This document shows, in pieces, positions 7,928 through 18,105 of a stretch of DNA of 49,074 bases. The stretch spans positions 1-49,074 of the forward strand of contig VHCZ01000014.1 in NCBI GenBank assembly GCA_016871535.1, written 5' to 3'. The notes below the pieces were generated by a model, which saw only the letters and a list, made by a program, of their open reading frames with translations, was not told the origin of the DNA and searched no databases. The translations under genes were made by a program, and so were the position numbers. The number at the start of each line of letters is the position of its first letter. Within the stretch, counting starts at the first letter, position 1. The DNA comes from Verrucomicrobiota bacterium. GTDB taxonomy: Bacteria > Verrucomicrobiota > Verrucomicrobiia > Limisphaerales > SIBE01.

Positions 7928-10759
7928 GATCACCGGACAACGCCTCCCGCATGCGGTCCAGGAGCGTGTGAACTTGGAATGGCTTCTGAAGGAACCCCGC
8001 CAGCCCTTTGCCAGCGAACCGCGCGATGGCCTCTTGCTGATCGAAGCCGCTCATCAGCATCACGCGCACGCCCGGGCGAATGACTTTGAGCGCCTGGAAG
8101 GTTTGGCTTCCATCAAGCTGCGGCATGGTCAGATCCAAGAGCACGGCGACGAAATGATCCGGGTCGCGCTGGAAAATCTGGAGCGCTTCTCTCCCGTCTT
8201 TGGCCAGGACGGGGTCGAATCCCAGGCGGCGGAGCGATTGTGCCGCGACGCGCCGCACAGGTTCCTCGTCATCCACGACCAGAACTGTGCCCGACCCGCG
8301 CCACTCTCGGAGATCTGTTTTCGTGTCTGAATGGGCTGGTTTCAAGGTCGCCGTCGCCACCGGCAACAACAAGCGAAACGCCGATCCGCGTCCGAGCTGG
8401 CTGGTGACTTTGAGCGCGCCATTGTGTCCACGCACGATGCCGAGCACGGCCGCCAATCCCAGACCGCGCCCTGTGAATTTGGTTGTGAAGAACGGATCGA
8501 AAATCTTGCTGATCGTTTCCGCGCTCATGCCGCAGCCCGTATCCGCGATCTCCAGGAAGACATAGTCCCCTTCGGGAATTTCCGGCGCAAGAATGGTGCC
8601 CGCCAGATATTCGCGGCTGGCTCGCATCACGCCCGTCGAAACCCGGATGGCGCCCGTGTTCTCACCGATTGCTTCGGAGGCGTTGATGACCAGGTTCATG
8701 ATGACCTGGCGGATTTGCGTCGCGTCGGCTTCCACCGGCGGAAGTCCCGCGGCGAGGTTGAGATCGAGAGAGACCTTTTTGCTGATGGATAGCCGGAGCA
8801 AATTGAGCGAATCCTGCACGACGGCGCTCACGTCCAGGGCTTGCACCAGAAGTTGTCCTTTGCCCGAATACGCGAGCATTTGCTTGCACAGGTCCGCGGC
8901 CCGCAAGGAAGCCGTCTCGATCTCGGTCAAACCTTCCTGCAGGGGGGAGTCCGCGGCCAGATCCAATTTGGCGAGCGACGCGTGGCAGAGGATGCCCGTG
9001 AGCAGATTGTTGAAATCGTGGGCGATGCCGCCCGCCATGACGCCGAGGCTTTCCAGCTTCGCCGCTTCCTGCAGTTTCCGGTTCAACCGCTGCCGCTCCT
9101 GTTCGGCCAGCTTGCGTTCCGTGATATCGCGGAACATGGCGACGACGGCGGAACCTTCGCGATCTTTGAAAGGCGCGGCGGCGACTTCCACTTCCACGGC
9201 GCGACCGTCGAGCCGAATGATCTTCTGCTCCATCAACGGAGCCGGCACGCCGAGCTCCAGGATTTGCCAGCGCCGCTCCGTCACGGCGTCGTGGTAATCC
9301 GGGTGAATCAAATCGTAGGGGGATTTTCGGAGCAACTGGTCTCGGGAAGTGGCCCCGAACAAATGCACCGCGGCTTCATTGACGAACTCGATGCGGCTCT
9401 TGCGGCTGACCCAAATCGCGTCCGGGCAGACTTCGATCAGGGTGCGCAAGTGCTGTTCGCTTTCGCGCAGGGCGAGCGCCATTTGGCCGCGCTCGCGCGT
9501 CTCCCGTTCGAGCCGGAGGTTGGCTTCTTCGAGCGCCGCGGTTCGTTCGTTCACCAAGGTTTCAACTTGCTGCGAACGCCTCCCGGTCGCGAGCAAGTAC
9601 GCCGTCAACAGCGCGCTGAACGAGAGTCCTGCCACCAGAGCGAACATGGGCTGCGGCGACTTCATGCTCGCCAGGAATTCCTGGGTGGGGCGGAACAAGC
9701 ACAGCCACTCCCGATGGCGCGACATGGCGACCCGTTCGATCCGATGCCGTCCCGAACGGAACTCCTGCTCAATCGACTCGAGGTTCGCGGTCAAATTCGT
9801 CTTCCCCAGAGGCGGCGTAGGCGCGGCCTGAACTCGTGCGGCAGCCGAGGACTTGGGTATGTTTGTCTCGCCGGGGTGATAGTAAAGGAACCGGTTTGTG
9901 GCGTCCGCCGCGGAAGCATCCACGACGAGCAGGTCCAATCCTCCGAACGGGTTCCCCAGGAGCGAAGCTTCCACACCGTCGCCCACGCGAAACATTCCCA
10001 GAACAAAGCCGTGCAAGTGTTCGAGCCGGTCCGCGACAGTTTCTAGTTTTCCTCCGTTGCGCAACACGGCCGCGATCACGGTCACACTGGCCTGGGGATC
10101 GGGCTCTTTGGACAGCGTGATCCGTTCGCTGACAGCGGGTTCATTGTTGGTGCACGAGTCCATCAACCACCCCAGCCGCATGGGATCGGAGGCGACGTCC
10201 CAGCCGAGGAGCTTTCGGTTCTCCTCAATCGGCTCGATGTAATGAAGGGGAAAGTGGTCCGTTCGGGGCTGCGCGGCGACCAACTGGCGGTTCAGCCCGA
10301 ATTCCGTGAACTGGTAATTGGTCAGGCCATCGGCGCGGCCCGCGGCTTCAAGCACGGAGCGCTCGGAAGCTCGGAAGCAGGCACGCGCGGCACCCATTTC
10401 AACGCCTGAATCCCGGGGTTTCGGCTGATCAAGTCCCGCGCGACTTCGCGGAACTGTTCGCGCGACACGTTGGTCGAGGATCGGAACAGATTGCGCAGCG
10501 CAAGCAGGAGTTCGCCGTGGCTGTTGATCCGGTTTTGCAGCGCGCGCATGTGGTTTTCCACGCGCCGGTCGAATTCGGTCCGGATGCGTTGTTCTTGTTG
10601 TTGACGCTGCTTGGCGAAGAGGAGGGCCGTCAACACGACACCGCACAGACCTGCAATCCAGGCGGGCAGGTGCGCACGAAATAACGACTCAACGCTGCTT
10701 CGCCCGCGTCCCCAACGTGGCGGGCGGGCGGACATGAGCCAATTCCATACAAGCTTCAC
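7923..10759 (-). CDS. Hybrid sensor histidine kinase (CHASE-PAS-HisKA-HATPase-REC), frameshifted
   Basis: Membrane sensor kinase in two frames. The 5' part (10759 to about 10362) encodes a transmembrane helix (AWIAGLCGVVLTALLF) and the start of a CHASE sensor domain (RVENHMRALQNRI... IQALKWVPRVPASE). The rest, in another frame to 7923, gives the CHASE end (HYIEPIEENRKLLGWDVASD), a second transmembrane helix (MFALVAGLSFSALLTAYLLA), a PAS domain, an NtrB-like H-box (GGIAHDFNNLL), an HATPase domain (ADTGCGMS, GRGLGLAAVLG) and a receiver domain with phospho-acceptor Asp in LLDLTMP and Lys in FLQKPF. Removing one copy of the 8-base repeat at 10361-10378 rejoins the frames as VPASERSVLEAAGRADG. The gene is therefore either recently inactivated or phase-variable. 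GTG 10759 or ATG 10735 is the start. Confidence 0.85.
10361..10378. repeat. 8-bp tandem duplication causing the kinase frameshift
   Basis: The unit GCTCGGAA is repeated with period 8 across 18 bases. Deleting one unit restores a continuous CHASE domain. Slipped-strand mispairing is the simplest origin. A sequencing or assembly error is possible but less likely for an exact 8-base repeat. Confidence 0.85.
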
Positions 10760-10814
10760 CCCGCTCGCGCAACTCCCAATTCCGCTGCGGAGGAACTCTC
10801 ATTTTGGCCTGCTC

Positions 10815-10898
10815 GGTAGGGCGAGCCCGTCCCGGCGAGCCGCTCCACGCGTTTGGAACACGTCGGGACCGGCTCGCTGGGGGCAGGCTCGCCCTACC
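10815..10898. repeat. Family A palindromic repeat, copy 2
   Basis: GGTAGGGCGAGCCCG to GGCTCGCCCTACC, upstream of the divergently oriented kinase and secreted-protein genes. Confidence 0.9.
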
Positions 10899-11360
10899 CT
10901 GGAGCGTTCGGCAAGCAGGCGCAGGATTATTGGGATTATGAAATAGAATCTTAGAATTACCGGGTTTTGGCTTGCAGTGGATTCAGGGTTTTTCTATCCT
11001 CCGATCATCAGCCAATCAGTTACTGCCGCCCAGGCTAGCCGTCGCGCTTGAACGGGGCGCGCCCGGATTTCTTCAGAAAAGCTTCACGTCTGGCGCAAGC
11101 GAACGAAACCAGCAGAGGACAGCGTGAAACATTTGTCCATTCGAGTCCGCTGGAGGGGACAGCGGACCTGCATTTTAGAAAGCGCGACAGAGTTTCATGG
11201 AGCGACCTCGTTTGCCGCAATGCCTGCCTGCTGTTGGGCCGAAACAAAACAACTAACCCCGTAATCCACCATGCAACCGAGAATGCGAAGGTCACCCTCA
11301 GAACTAGAATCCCACGATTCCCGAGGCTCAACCCTCAGGGAGAATCGAAGCAGACCACAC
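10899..11360. other. Intergenic region without a recognisable gene
   Basis: About 460 bases between divergent genes. Short open frames here have no family character. The 5' regions of the kinase gene and the secreted-protein gene must hold their promoters here, but no convincing -35/-10 pair or operator was identified. Confidence 0.5.
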
Positions 11361-14213
11361 ATGTTCCCTCCTGTCATGATCGGACTGGCCTTTCTGGCGA
11401 GTTTATTGCCGATTCACGCCGCGAACATCGTGACGTTCCGCGAAGGCGTCAATGGCTACGCCGGGACGCACGACACTTTCATCAGTTCGGGCGCCCCGGC
11501 TACGGACAATAGCGCCGCGACCGCCATCGAAATCGATCAAGAAGGCGACGCAGGGGAGTTCCTTTTGATCCGATTCGAGAATCTCTTTGGTACAGGCGCC
11601 AACCAGATCCCATCCAAATCCAAGATCCTGTATGGTTCCTTGACCGTCAGGATTACGAACACAGGCAACGATCCGAAAATGCACCAGATGCTCGTGCCCT
11701 GGCAGGAATCAAGCACCTGGGAATCTCTGGTGGATGGCATCCTGGCGGATGGCGTTGAAGCGGCGATTGATCCGGATGTCACGTTCCCCGGTAACGGCTC
11801 AATCACCGTGATTCCGCTGCCGGTCAGTACGCTGCAAGCGTGGTCGGATGGCACCAAGCCGAATCACGGCTGGGTGTTTCTGCCCGGAGGAACTGATGGC
11901 ACCGACTTCAGCTCCTCGGAACATTCCAATCTGGATGATCGGCCTTTGCTGACGGTAGTCTGGTCCACCGTGGACGAGCCTTTTGTCAGGTCGGTCCGCC
12001 CGCTGAGCGGCGCTACGGGTGTCTCGGTTGACAGCAACGTCGAGATTATCGTGGTGGACGGAACCACTCCGAAGCTCAATCCCAACTCCGTGCAACTGTC
12101 GGTGAACGGCCAGAGTGTTACACCAAAACTGACCAAGCCGGCGGACAGCAATGAGACCACCATTCTTTACGATCCGCCAACGGACCTTCCCCAGAACAGC
12201 AAAATCTCCGTGCGCCTGGTTTACGGCGATACGGCAACGCCTCCGCACGTAAACACAAACGACTTCAGCTTCACGACTCGTGCGACCACCGTCACCGTTG
12301 CGGCCATTGACGAGAAGACTGTCTGGCGATTTGACCGCACCGCAGTGGACTTGGGGACAGCCTGGCGTGAGAAGAACTTCAATGACAGCGCGTGGGAGCA
12401 AGGTCCGGCGCTCATTGCGGATGAGGGCGGCGGGACCGCCGAGCCAATCCGCACACAGATCAGCCGCTTCAGCGACAACGGCGACTACCTCTGGACCGTC
12501 TATTTCCGCTTCAAGTTCACCTACAACGGGCCGTTAGGCGGCGATCTGTTGCTGCGTCATGTGGTCGATGACGGGGTGGTCTTTTACCTTAATGGCACCG
12601 AGATCCATCGCTTCGGACTCGCCGCAGGGACGCCCGTGGCCTGGGATACATCTTTCGACGGCCACGAAAACCGCTACGAAGGCCCATTTGTCATTCCAGG
12701 CAAGGCTCTGGTCGCGGGAGAAAATGTGCTGGCGGCTGAAGTCCACCAGTCCGGCGCGGGCAGTTCGGATCTTGTTTTCGGAGCCGAATTGCTGGTCTCG
12801 ACCACGCCTCCCGCACCGCCACCACCACCCGCCGGAGTAACCCTCGTCACGAACGTTGTGATCCGCATTGATGACCAGCAGAAGTGGCGCTACGAAAACA
12901 CCGGCAAAGATCTGGGAACCGCCTGGAAAGAAAAGAACTTCAACGACAGTGCCTGGCCCGAAGGCGCGGCACTTTTGGCGCTTGAATCCGGCGCCACATC
13001 GGAACCGATTCGAACCACGCTCAAACGGCAGGATGCCGCCGGCGTCGGCATCATGACCGATTACTTCCGCACGCACTTCAATTTCACGGGTGATCCAGCC
13101 ACGACGAAATTGAGCTTGCGCCACCTGATCGATGACGGGTTTGTCCTTTATCTGAACGGCGCCGAAGTTTATCGCTTCGGCATCGCAGCCGGACCGGTCA
13201 CCGTGACTACAGCCGCAGCCAGCCACGAAGGTCGGAATATCTGGGAGGGACCTTTTGACATTCCAGCCGCCGCCCTCGTGAAAGGCGATAATGTTCTGGC
13301 GGCCGAGGTCCATCAGACTGACGCGGGGAGTTCGGATATCGTCTTTGGGCTCGAGCTTCTCGCGCTGACTCAGGGTCCGCTTCCACCACCCAGCGCCCCT
13401 GGGCTGATCTCCAACGTCGTGGAAACCGGCGGTGACAATGAACCGACCGACACCATCACCGCGAAATGGACCGGGCAAACGTTCACCGTCTCCGTCGCCA
13501 GCGAACCCATCCCAGGGGCGGCAATCGGTGACAAATACACCGTGGGCCTTTTCGGGAATCACGCTCCAGCCTTCGTGGACCGCAATCATCGCTACACGAA
13601 CGCCTCAGACACCGTGTCGATTCCGGCTTACCTGGTCGGCGGGGAGTACATCATGTCCGGCAATGACAATCGCGACAACGCAAGTTATGTCCTCGATGTG
13701 ACCGTATCCCAAGCCGTGCAGGCGTACATGCTCATCGACAATCGCCTCGGCGACCCGAACAGCGCGAATAGCGATCCGCCCTCGTTCGGCCCTACCAAAA
13801 TGCAGTGGCTGCTGGATCAAGGTTGGGCGCCGGTGCTCTCGGGGAAGAATCGCGCCGGCAGCACGGCCGCCCCGGATGAGGTCGGGATTGACGAAGGGGC
13901 GGACGGCTCCATCAACCAGTGGTATTCGGTTTATACGAAAGCGTTTCCTGCCGGTGCCTTCCAACTGAAGCAAGCGGACAACTCCGGTCAAAACATGTAT
14001 GGCGTCGTCATCACGCGTCCTGCGGCAGGAGACACCAAACCGACGCTTAGCAAACCGACGCGGCAAGGCAACAACCTCACCCTCACCTGGACCGGCGGCA
14101 GACTCCAGGAAGCACCCGCCGTCACCGGGCCCTGGACTGATGTTGCCAATGCCTCAAGCCCGTTCAACGCCGCTTTAGGTAGCGGCGCGAAGTTCTATCG
14201 AGTGCGGCAGTAA
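11361..14213 (+). CDS. Large secreted multidomain protein with duplicated galactose-binding-like module
   Basis: 950 residues with a Sec signal peptide (MFPPVMIGLAFLASLLPIHA). The N-terminal part resembles DNRLRE-type domains found on secreted proteins (GEFLLIRFENLF, then SSTWESL and DGTDFSSSEH near its end). An Ig-like segment follows (VRSVRPLSGATGVSVDSNVEI). Then come two copies of a module of about 160 residues (about 321-477 and 508-668), each with LGTAW(R/K)EKNFNDSAW, a DDG(V/F)V(F/L)YLNG core and GENVLAAEVHQ or GDNVLAAEVHQ. The end is a short C-terminal domain (TWTGGRLQEAPAVTGPW...FYRV) that recurs on secreted proteins of this phylum. ATG 11361 is chosen because the signal peptide begins there. 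An ATG at 11271 would put 30 unrelated residues before it. No catalytic motif is visible, so a surface or extracellular structural role is likely. Confidence 0.8.
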   Translation: MFPPVMIGLAFLASLLPIHAANIVTFREGVNGYAGTHDTFISSGAPATDNSAATAIEIDQEGDAGEFLLIRFENLFGTGANQIPSKSKILYGSLTVRITNTGNDPKMHQMLVPWQESSTWESLVDGILADGVEAAIDPDVTFPGNGSITVIPLPVSTLQAWSDGTKPNHGWVFLPGGTDGTDFSSSEHSNLDDRPLLTVVWSTVDEPFVRSVRPLSGATGVSVDSNVEIIVVDGTTPKLNPNSVQLSVNGQSVTPKLTKPADSNETTILYDPPTDLPQNSKISVRLVYGDTATPPHVNTNDFSFTTRATTVTVAAIDEKTVWRFDRTAVDLGTAWREKNFNDSAWEQGPALIADEGGGTAEPIRTQISRFSDNGDYLWTVYFRFKFTYNGPLGGDLLLRHVVDDGVVFYLNGTEIHRFGLAAGTPVAWDTSFDGHENRYEGPFVIPGKALVAGENVLAAEVHQSGAGSSDLVFGAELLVSTTPPAPPPPPAGVTLVTNVVIRIDDQQKWRYENTGKDLGTAWKEKNFNDSAWPEGAALLALESGATSEPIRTTLKRQDAAGVGIMTDYFRTHFNFTGDPATTKLSLRHLIDDGFVLYLNGAEVYRFGIAAGPVTVTTAAASHEGRNIWEGPFDIPAAALVKGDNVLAAEVHQTDAGSSDIVFGLELLALTQGPLPPPSAPGLISNVVETGGDNEPTDTITAKWTGQTFTVSVASEPIPGAAIGDKYTVGLFGNHAPAFVDRNHRYTNASDTVSIPAYLVGGEYIMSGNDNRDNASYVLDVTVSQAVQAYMLIDNRLGDPNSANSDPPSFGPTKMQWLLDQGWAPVLSGKNRAGSTAAPDEVGIDEGADGSINQWYSVYTKAFPAGAFQLKQADNSGQNMYGVVITRPAAGDTKPTLSKPTRQGNNLTLTWTGGRLQEAPAVTGPWTDVANASSPFNAALGSGAKFYRVRQ

Positions 14214-14238
14214 ACCGCAAAGTTCCTGATCTGCATGC

Positions 14239-14268
14239 AAAAGACCGGAGGCAACTCCGGTCTTTTTT
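14239..14268 (+). terminator. Rho-independent terminator of the secreted-protein gene
   Basis: Perfect 10-bp stem AAGACCGGAG / CTCCGGTCTT around a GCAA loop, followed by a run of T, 26 bases after the stop codon. Confidence 0.95.
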
Positions 14269-14276
14269 GTTTCGAT

Positions 14277-14421
14277 GGGGAGCGCACGCGCCCTCGCGTG
14301 CCGTGGTTGGCGCCCTCGCCGACCACACTCTTCCAGCCGAAAAGCAATCGCTACTGAGATGGTTTCTTCGACGTTCCGACCGGCGAGGCGCCGGTCGGAA
14401 CACGCGACGCGTGTGCTCCCC
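14277..14421. repeat. Family D palindromic repeat, copy 1
   Basis: Begins GGGGAGCGCACGCG and ends CGCGTGTGCTCCCC, with inner arms TTCCGACCGGCGAGG and CGCCGGTCGGAA. Copies at 24742-24890, 41793-41940 and 44442-44591. The following 150 bases to the next gene show nothing recognisable. Confidence 0.9.
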
Positions 14422-14575
14422 AATTCCGCCGGCATCGTTAGCGTTGCCCAGGGGGAGAGTGGCCGTTCACTGGCCGGTCGAGAGTCTTCATGATGGGCAA
14501 CTAACCAACTGAACGCCGCATTCAATCATTTACACGGCCTCTCTCGGCATCTTTCGTATGCGCCAGGCCCAGTAT

Positions 14576-17500
14576 TCAAGTGTCTGTCGCCTCCAGCGCC
14601 TCCGCCAAGACTTCCGCCATGTGGCGGGGACGGAACGGCGTCAGGTGTTCGATTTGATGGCGACAGCTTGTGCCGGAGGCGGCCAGAACCGTTCCCGGCG
14701 GTTGATGGCGCAGTTTTTCGACAAGCGGCTGGGCGACTTTCAACGACAATTCGTATTTGGAATCGAGCGCGCCGAACGCTCCGGCCATCCCGCAACAGCC
14801 GGTGTCGAGCAAAGTCACTTTCCGTCCGGGCAAACGCTGAGCCAACCGAACCATGTATGACGGGTTGGTCAAAGACTTGGCGTGACAATGCGCGTGAATC
14901 GCGACATGGCCGGACTGGTGGCTGAAGCGGAGCGCGTCCGGCTCGCGACTCAGCAAGCCTTCCACAAATTGCTCGAAGAGAAAGCAACGCTTCGCGGCTT
15001 CGTCAGCGCCAGGCAGACCCAGTTCGCGATAGTCCTCCGCGAACATCGAATAGCAGGATGGTTCCAGGAAGATGATGGAAACATCACCCGAAACGCGGGG
15101 CGCGGACGCCCCGCGAACCCGCAGGCTGGAAGCCCACCCCACATTTGCGGATTGCCGATTGCGGATTGCGGATTCGGTCTGATTGAGGAGTTGGAGATTG
15201 TGTCGGCCCAAACGCGCGGCTTCGTCGAGGTTGCCCTGGCTAAAGGCAGGGCGGCCGCAACAGCGTCTGGAGCGCGGAAGCAAAACTTCAAAACCCGCCG
15301 CTTCCAACACGGCCAATGCGGCCCGGCCAATGTGCGGTTCATAATAGCGCACGAAGGTGTCGTCCCAGAGAATCACCGGCCCGCGCGTGGGTCGGTTCGG
15401 CAATTCATCGCTGCCAGTCACTAAAGCCTTAGCGATTTGTCCGCCGCGTTCCCCCTCTCCCGTTCCCTCTCCCCCTCGGAAGGGGAGAGGGTGTCCGCAG
15501 GACGGGAGAGGGGGACGTTCGTGGAAAGTTCCCTTGGTCTCGGAACCAGGCACTCGGCCCATGAACCCGGTAGGACGAGTCCGTCCCGGCGAGCCGCTCG
15601 ACGTGGGTGGAACACGTCCGACTCGGCTCGCTGGGGACAGGCTCGCCCTACCATCTGGTTCATGGGAAGGGAGAAGCGATTTCAGCGCCCGGCCAAGAAT
15701 CGCGGCGCCTCTTTGAACGAGCGCGGCAAAAGTATTTCCCTCCCCTTGGGGAGAGGGCCAGGGTGAGGGGAAAGCGAGCGGTCGTGGTCCGTTGACGTTG
15801 GAAGCCGCGCGACGCTCAAACCAATAATCGAATCGTTCCCCGGCGAATGGAGGAAACGGGCGCCTGGCGGAGAGGCCGAGCGTCAATGCGAGCAGACGCC
15901 GCAACCATCGCCACTGCAAACTGGCGTTCGCAACTCCCGGCATCAAACACCCGATTCGGCCGAGCGCATCCACGTCGCTGAGCAGTCGTTCGCGCAGCGG
16001 CAATCCGTCCCGCTGATGCCGCGCGTGCAGGAACTCCGCCTTGAGCAAAGCCATGTTCACGTTCGACGGGCACTCGGTGGTGCACGCCTTGCACGCGAGA
16101 CAATTGCTCAAGGCTGCCTCCAGTTCGGCAGATCGCAGCGCATCCCGGCCATCGATTCCACGCCGCTCCAGAACAGCCCGGATCGCGTTGGCGCGCCCGC
16201 GCGTGGACATGATTTCTTCGCCGGTCACGAGGAACGTCGGACACATCGTGGGCGCGTCTTTGCGGCAACCGCCGCAGCCGTTGCACTGTTCGAGATTCCG
16301 GACGAACGATCCGTCCTTGGCCGCGAAAGCCAGCATGGGTTCGAACGGCAATTTCAGCTCATAATCTCCGCTCAGGCGAAGCCGCGTGTCGATTTTGAAT
16401 CGCCCGTCCGGAATGATCTTGCCGGGGTTGAACCGATTCTGCGGATCGAACGACGCCTTGATTTCGCGCAGCACGCCGATCAATTCCTCGCCGAGCTGCT
16501 CCGGCATGTACTCGGTGCGGGCGATCCCCACGCCGTGCTCCGCCGCCAGCGATCCTTTGAACTGGCGCACAAGAGCCGACACCTCATCGCTCACCTGCCG
16601 GAATTTCTTCAGATCGCTCGCGTGGTGCAGATCCAGCACGGGACGCACATGAAGAAGCCCCGAGGCGGCGTGCCCGTAATAGCAGGCGCTCAAGCCGAGC
16701 AACTTCATGATCGATTCCAGACCTGCGACGTAATCGGGCAAGCGTTCGGGGCGAACGGCCGTGTCCTCGACGCCCGTGACCGGTTTGGCGTCGCCTTTGC
16801 ATCCCGTCAGGAGCGAGAGGCCGGCCTTGCGCAACGACCAGACCAGATTCATCTCCGCCGCCGTTTGCAGAATCGTTTTGCGCAGGCCAAGCTTCCGCCG
16901 GGCAAACGCCGCCAGCCGATCTTCCACGTCGTCGAAAAACTCAACGATGAGGATCGATTCGCACGGCCTGGCGTCGAGTTCGAGAAGATCGCGCGCACCT
17001 TTGAAGTTCAATTGGCCTTTGGTCTGGTCGAACAAGACCCGGTCGATGTGCTCGATGGCCGCGGGTTTCAGATCGAGCAATTCAACCGTGGCCTGCATCG
17101 CCTCCGCAACTGACGCGAAAAAAATCAGTCCCAGCCCTTTTTGTTTGGGCAGCGAAACAATCTTCAATTCCGCGGACATGATGGCAGCCAGCGTTCCTTC
17201 GCTGCCCGAGAGAAGATCAGCTAAATTACCCGGCTGGCGCAGCCATCGATCCAGTCCGTAGCCGGGCCAGCGCTTCAACAGGCCGGCCGGCATGCGTTCG
17301 GAAATCACGGTGGCATGATTTCGGATCAGTTTGTTCGTCAGGGCGCGCTGGGCGCGCAGGGTGTCGTGTTCGGGGCCGATGATTTCGACCCGGCCATCCG
17401 CGAGCACGATTTCCAGCGCGTGAACGTGGTCCGCCGTCGTGCCATAGAACGCAGTGTGTGAGCCGGAAGAATTGTTCGCAATCATGCCGCCGAGCGTGGC

Positions 17501-17902
17501 GCGCGAACTCGTCGCCACGTCCGGTCCGAAACGGAATCCGTGCGGCTGGAGAAACGCGTTGAGTTGATCCAGCACGACGCCGGCGCCCACGCGCACCGTG
17601 CGTTTCTCCAGATTCAACTCGGTGATCTGGCGGTTGAACCGGGCAAACTCGACGATCAAGCCCTCGCCAATCGCGCCGCCCACCAGTCCCGTGCCTGCGC
17701 CGCGGGGGGTGATGGAGAGGCCTGTGTCCGCCGCGGCTCGAATGACTGCGCTGGCCTGGCCGGCGTTGCGCGGAAAAGCCACACCCACGGGCTCGATCTG
17801 ATAGATCGAAGCATCGGTCGCATAGAGCTGCCGCGTGAGATTATCGAACGCCACGTCGCAGCCTGCGGAAGCGATGTTTCGTTGCTGTTGAGTCCAGGTC
17901 AT
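14576..17902 (-). CDS. FAD-linked oxidase/4Fe-4S/CCG-domain oxidoreductase (YdiJ/D-2-hydroxyacid dehydrogenase type) with in-frame repeat insertions
   Basis: 1108-residue fusion. An FAD-binding PCMH domain (ITPRGAGTGLVGGAIGEG, DVATSSRATLGGMIANNSSG) is followed by an FAD-oxidase C domain ending near AEHGVGIARTEYMP. Two 4Fe-4S sites follow (CNGCGGCRKDAPTMCP and CLACKACTTECP), then CCG/heterodisulfide-reductase-like cysteine motifs (LWDDTFVRYYEPHIG, RRCCGRPAFSQG, FLEPSCYSMFAEDY, LLDTGCCGMAGAFG). Such enzymes oxidise D-lactate, glycolate or D-2-hydroxyglutarate and pass electrons on. ATG 17902 gives the usual MTWTQQQRNIA start. Two foreign stretches interrupt the CCG part: roughly residues 702-826 and 907-938, both encoded by interspersed repeats, with the frame kept and all cysteine motifs present. 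Whether the enlarged protein folds is unknown. Confidence 0.9.
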   Translation of the reverse strand: MTWTQQQRNIASAGCDVAFDNLTRQLYATDASIYQIEPVGVAFPRNAGQASAVIRAAADTGLSITPRGAGTGLVGGAIGEGLIVEFARFNRQITELNLEKRTVRVGAGVVLDQLNAFLQPHGFRFGPDVATSSRATLGGMIANNSSGSHTAFYGTTADHVHALEIVLADGRVEIIGPEHDTLRAQRALTNKLIRNHATVISERMPAGLLKRWPGYGLDRWLRQPGNLADLLSGSEGTLAAIMSAELKIVSLPKQKGLGLIFFASVAEAMQATVELLDLKPAAIEHIDRVLFDQTKGQLNFKGARDLLELDARPCESILIVEFFDDVEDRLAAFARRKLGLRKTILQTAAEMNLVWSLRKAGLSLLTGCKGDAKPVTGVEDTAVRPERLPDYVAGLESIMKLLGLSACYYGHAASGLLHVRPVLDLHHASDLKKFRQVSDEVSALVRQFKGSLAAEHGVGIARTEYMPEQLGEELIGVLREIKASFDPQNRFNPGKIIPDGRFKIDTRLRLSGDYELKLPFEPMLAFAAKDGSFVRNLEQCNGCGGCRKDAPTMCPTFLVTGEEIMSTRGRANAIRAVLERRGIDGRDALRSAELEAALSNCLACKACTTECPSNVNMALLKAEFLHARHQRDGLPLRERLLSDVDALGRIGCLMPGVANASLQWRWLRRLLALTLGLSARRPFPPFAGERFDYWFERRAASNVNGPRPLAFPSPWPSPQGEGNTFAALVQRGAAILGRALKSLLPSHEPDGRASLSPASRVGRVPPTSSGSPGRTRPTGFMGRVPGSETKGTFHERPPLPSCGHPLPFRGGEGTGEGERGGQIAKALVTGSDELPNRPTRGPVILWDDTFVRYYEPHIGRAALAVLEAAGFEVLLPRSRRCCGRPAFSQGNLDEAARLGRHNLQLLNQTESAIRNRQSANVGWASSLRVRGASAPRVSGDVSIIFLEPSCYSMFAEDYRELGLPGADEAAKRCFLFEQFVEGLLSREPDALRFSHQSGHVAIHAHCHAKSLTNPSYMVRLAQRLPGRKVTLLDTGCCGMAGAFGALDSKYELSLKVAQPLVEKLRHQPPGTVLAASGTSCRHQIEHLTPFRPRHMAEVLAEALEATDT
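15088..15180. repeat. Repeat block inside the oxidoreductase gene (second insertion)
   Basis: Two units: a palindrome CGCGGGGCGCGGACGCCCCGCG followed by GGCTGGAAGCC, and a short tandem of ATTGCGGATTGC units. It is translated in frame between LQLL and DVSIIFLEPSC of the enzyme, adding about 31 residues that family members lack. Confidence 0.8.
15425..15795. repeat. Repeat cluster inside the oxidoreductase gene (first insertion), including family A copy 3
   Basis: Contains a CCCTCTCCC...GGGGAGAGGG unit (about 15447-15515), family A copy 3 (15569-15652) with its extended flanks GCACTCGGCCCATGAACC and TTCATGGGAAGG, and another CCTTGGGGAGAGG unit (about 15735-15775). The block encodes about 120 residues rich in Pro, Gly, Arg and Ser between FDYWFERR and RGPVILWDD, with no stop codon in the gene's frame. 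Confidence 0.88.
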
Positions 17903-18105
17903 GGCTCGCTGCGAAGCTAGTGAGGAATGGCCGGTTTGACAATCGCCGCCGAGGAAGCATCGCAAGATTTTGGAGTGCGGCAACGGAGTCAACGGAGTCG
18001 CCGCTTTGGACGCCGCAAGCAAAGTGGTCAGCAGTCAGCGGTCCAAAAATCTTCGATCGACCGGATGATGACGATGGTGGCGGGAAAAGCGACGCAGCGA
18101 TTGCG

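Noticed and set aside
8841-10046. 401-codon plus-strand open frame
   Set aside because: Antisense to the histidine kinase gene, whose PAS, H-box and HATPase motifs are unmistakable.
16016-17113. 365-codon plus-strand open frame
   Set aside because: Antisense to the FAD/Fe-S oxidoreductase; no recognisable domain.
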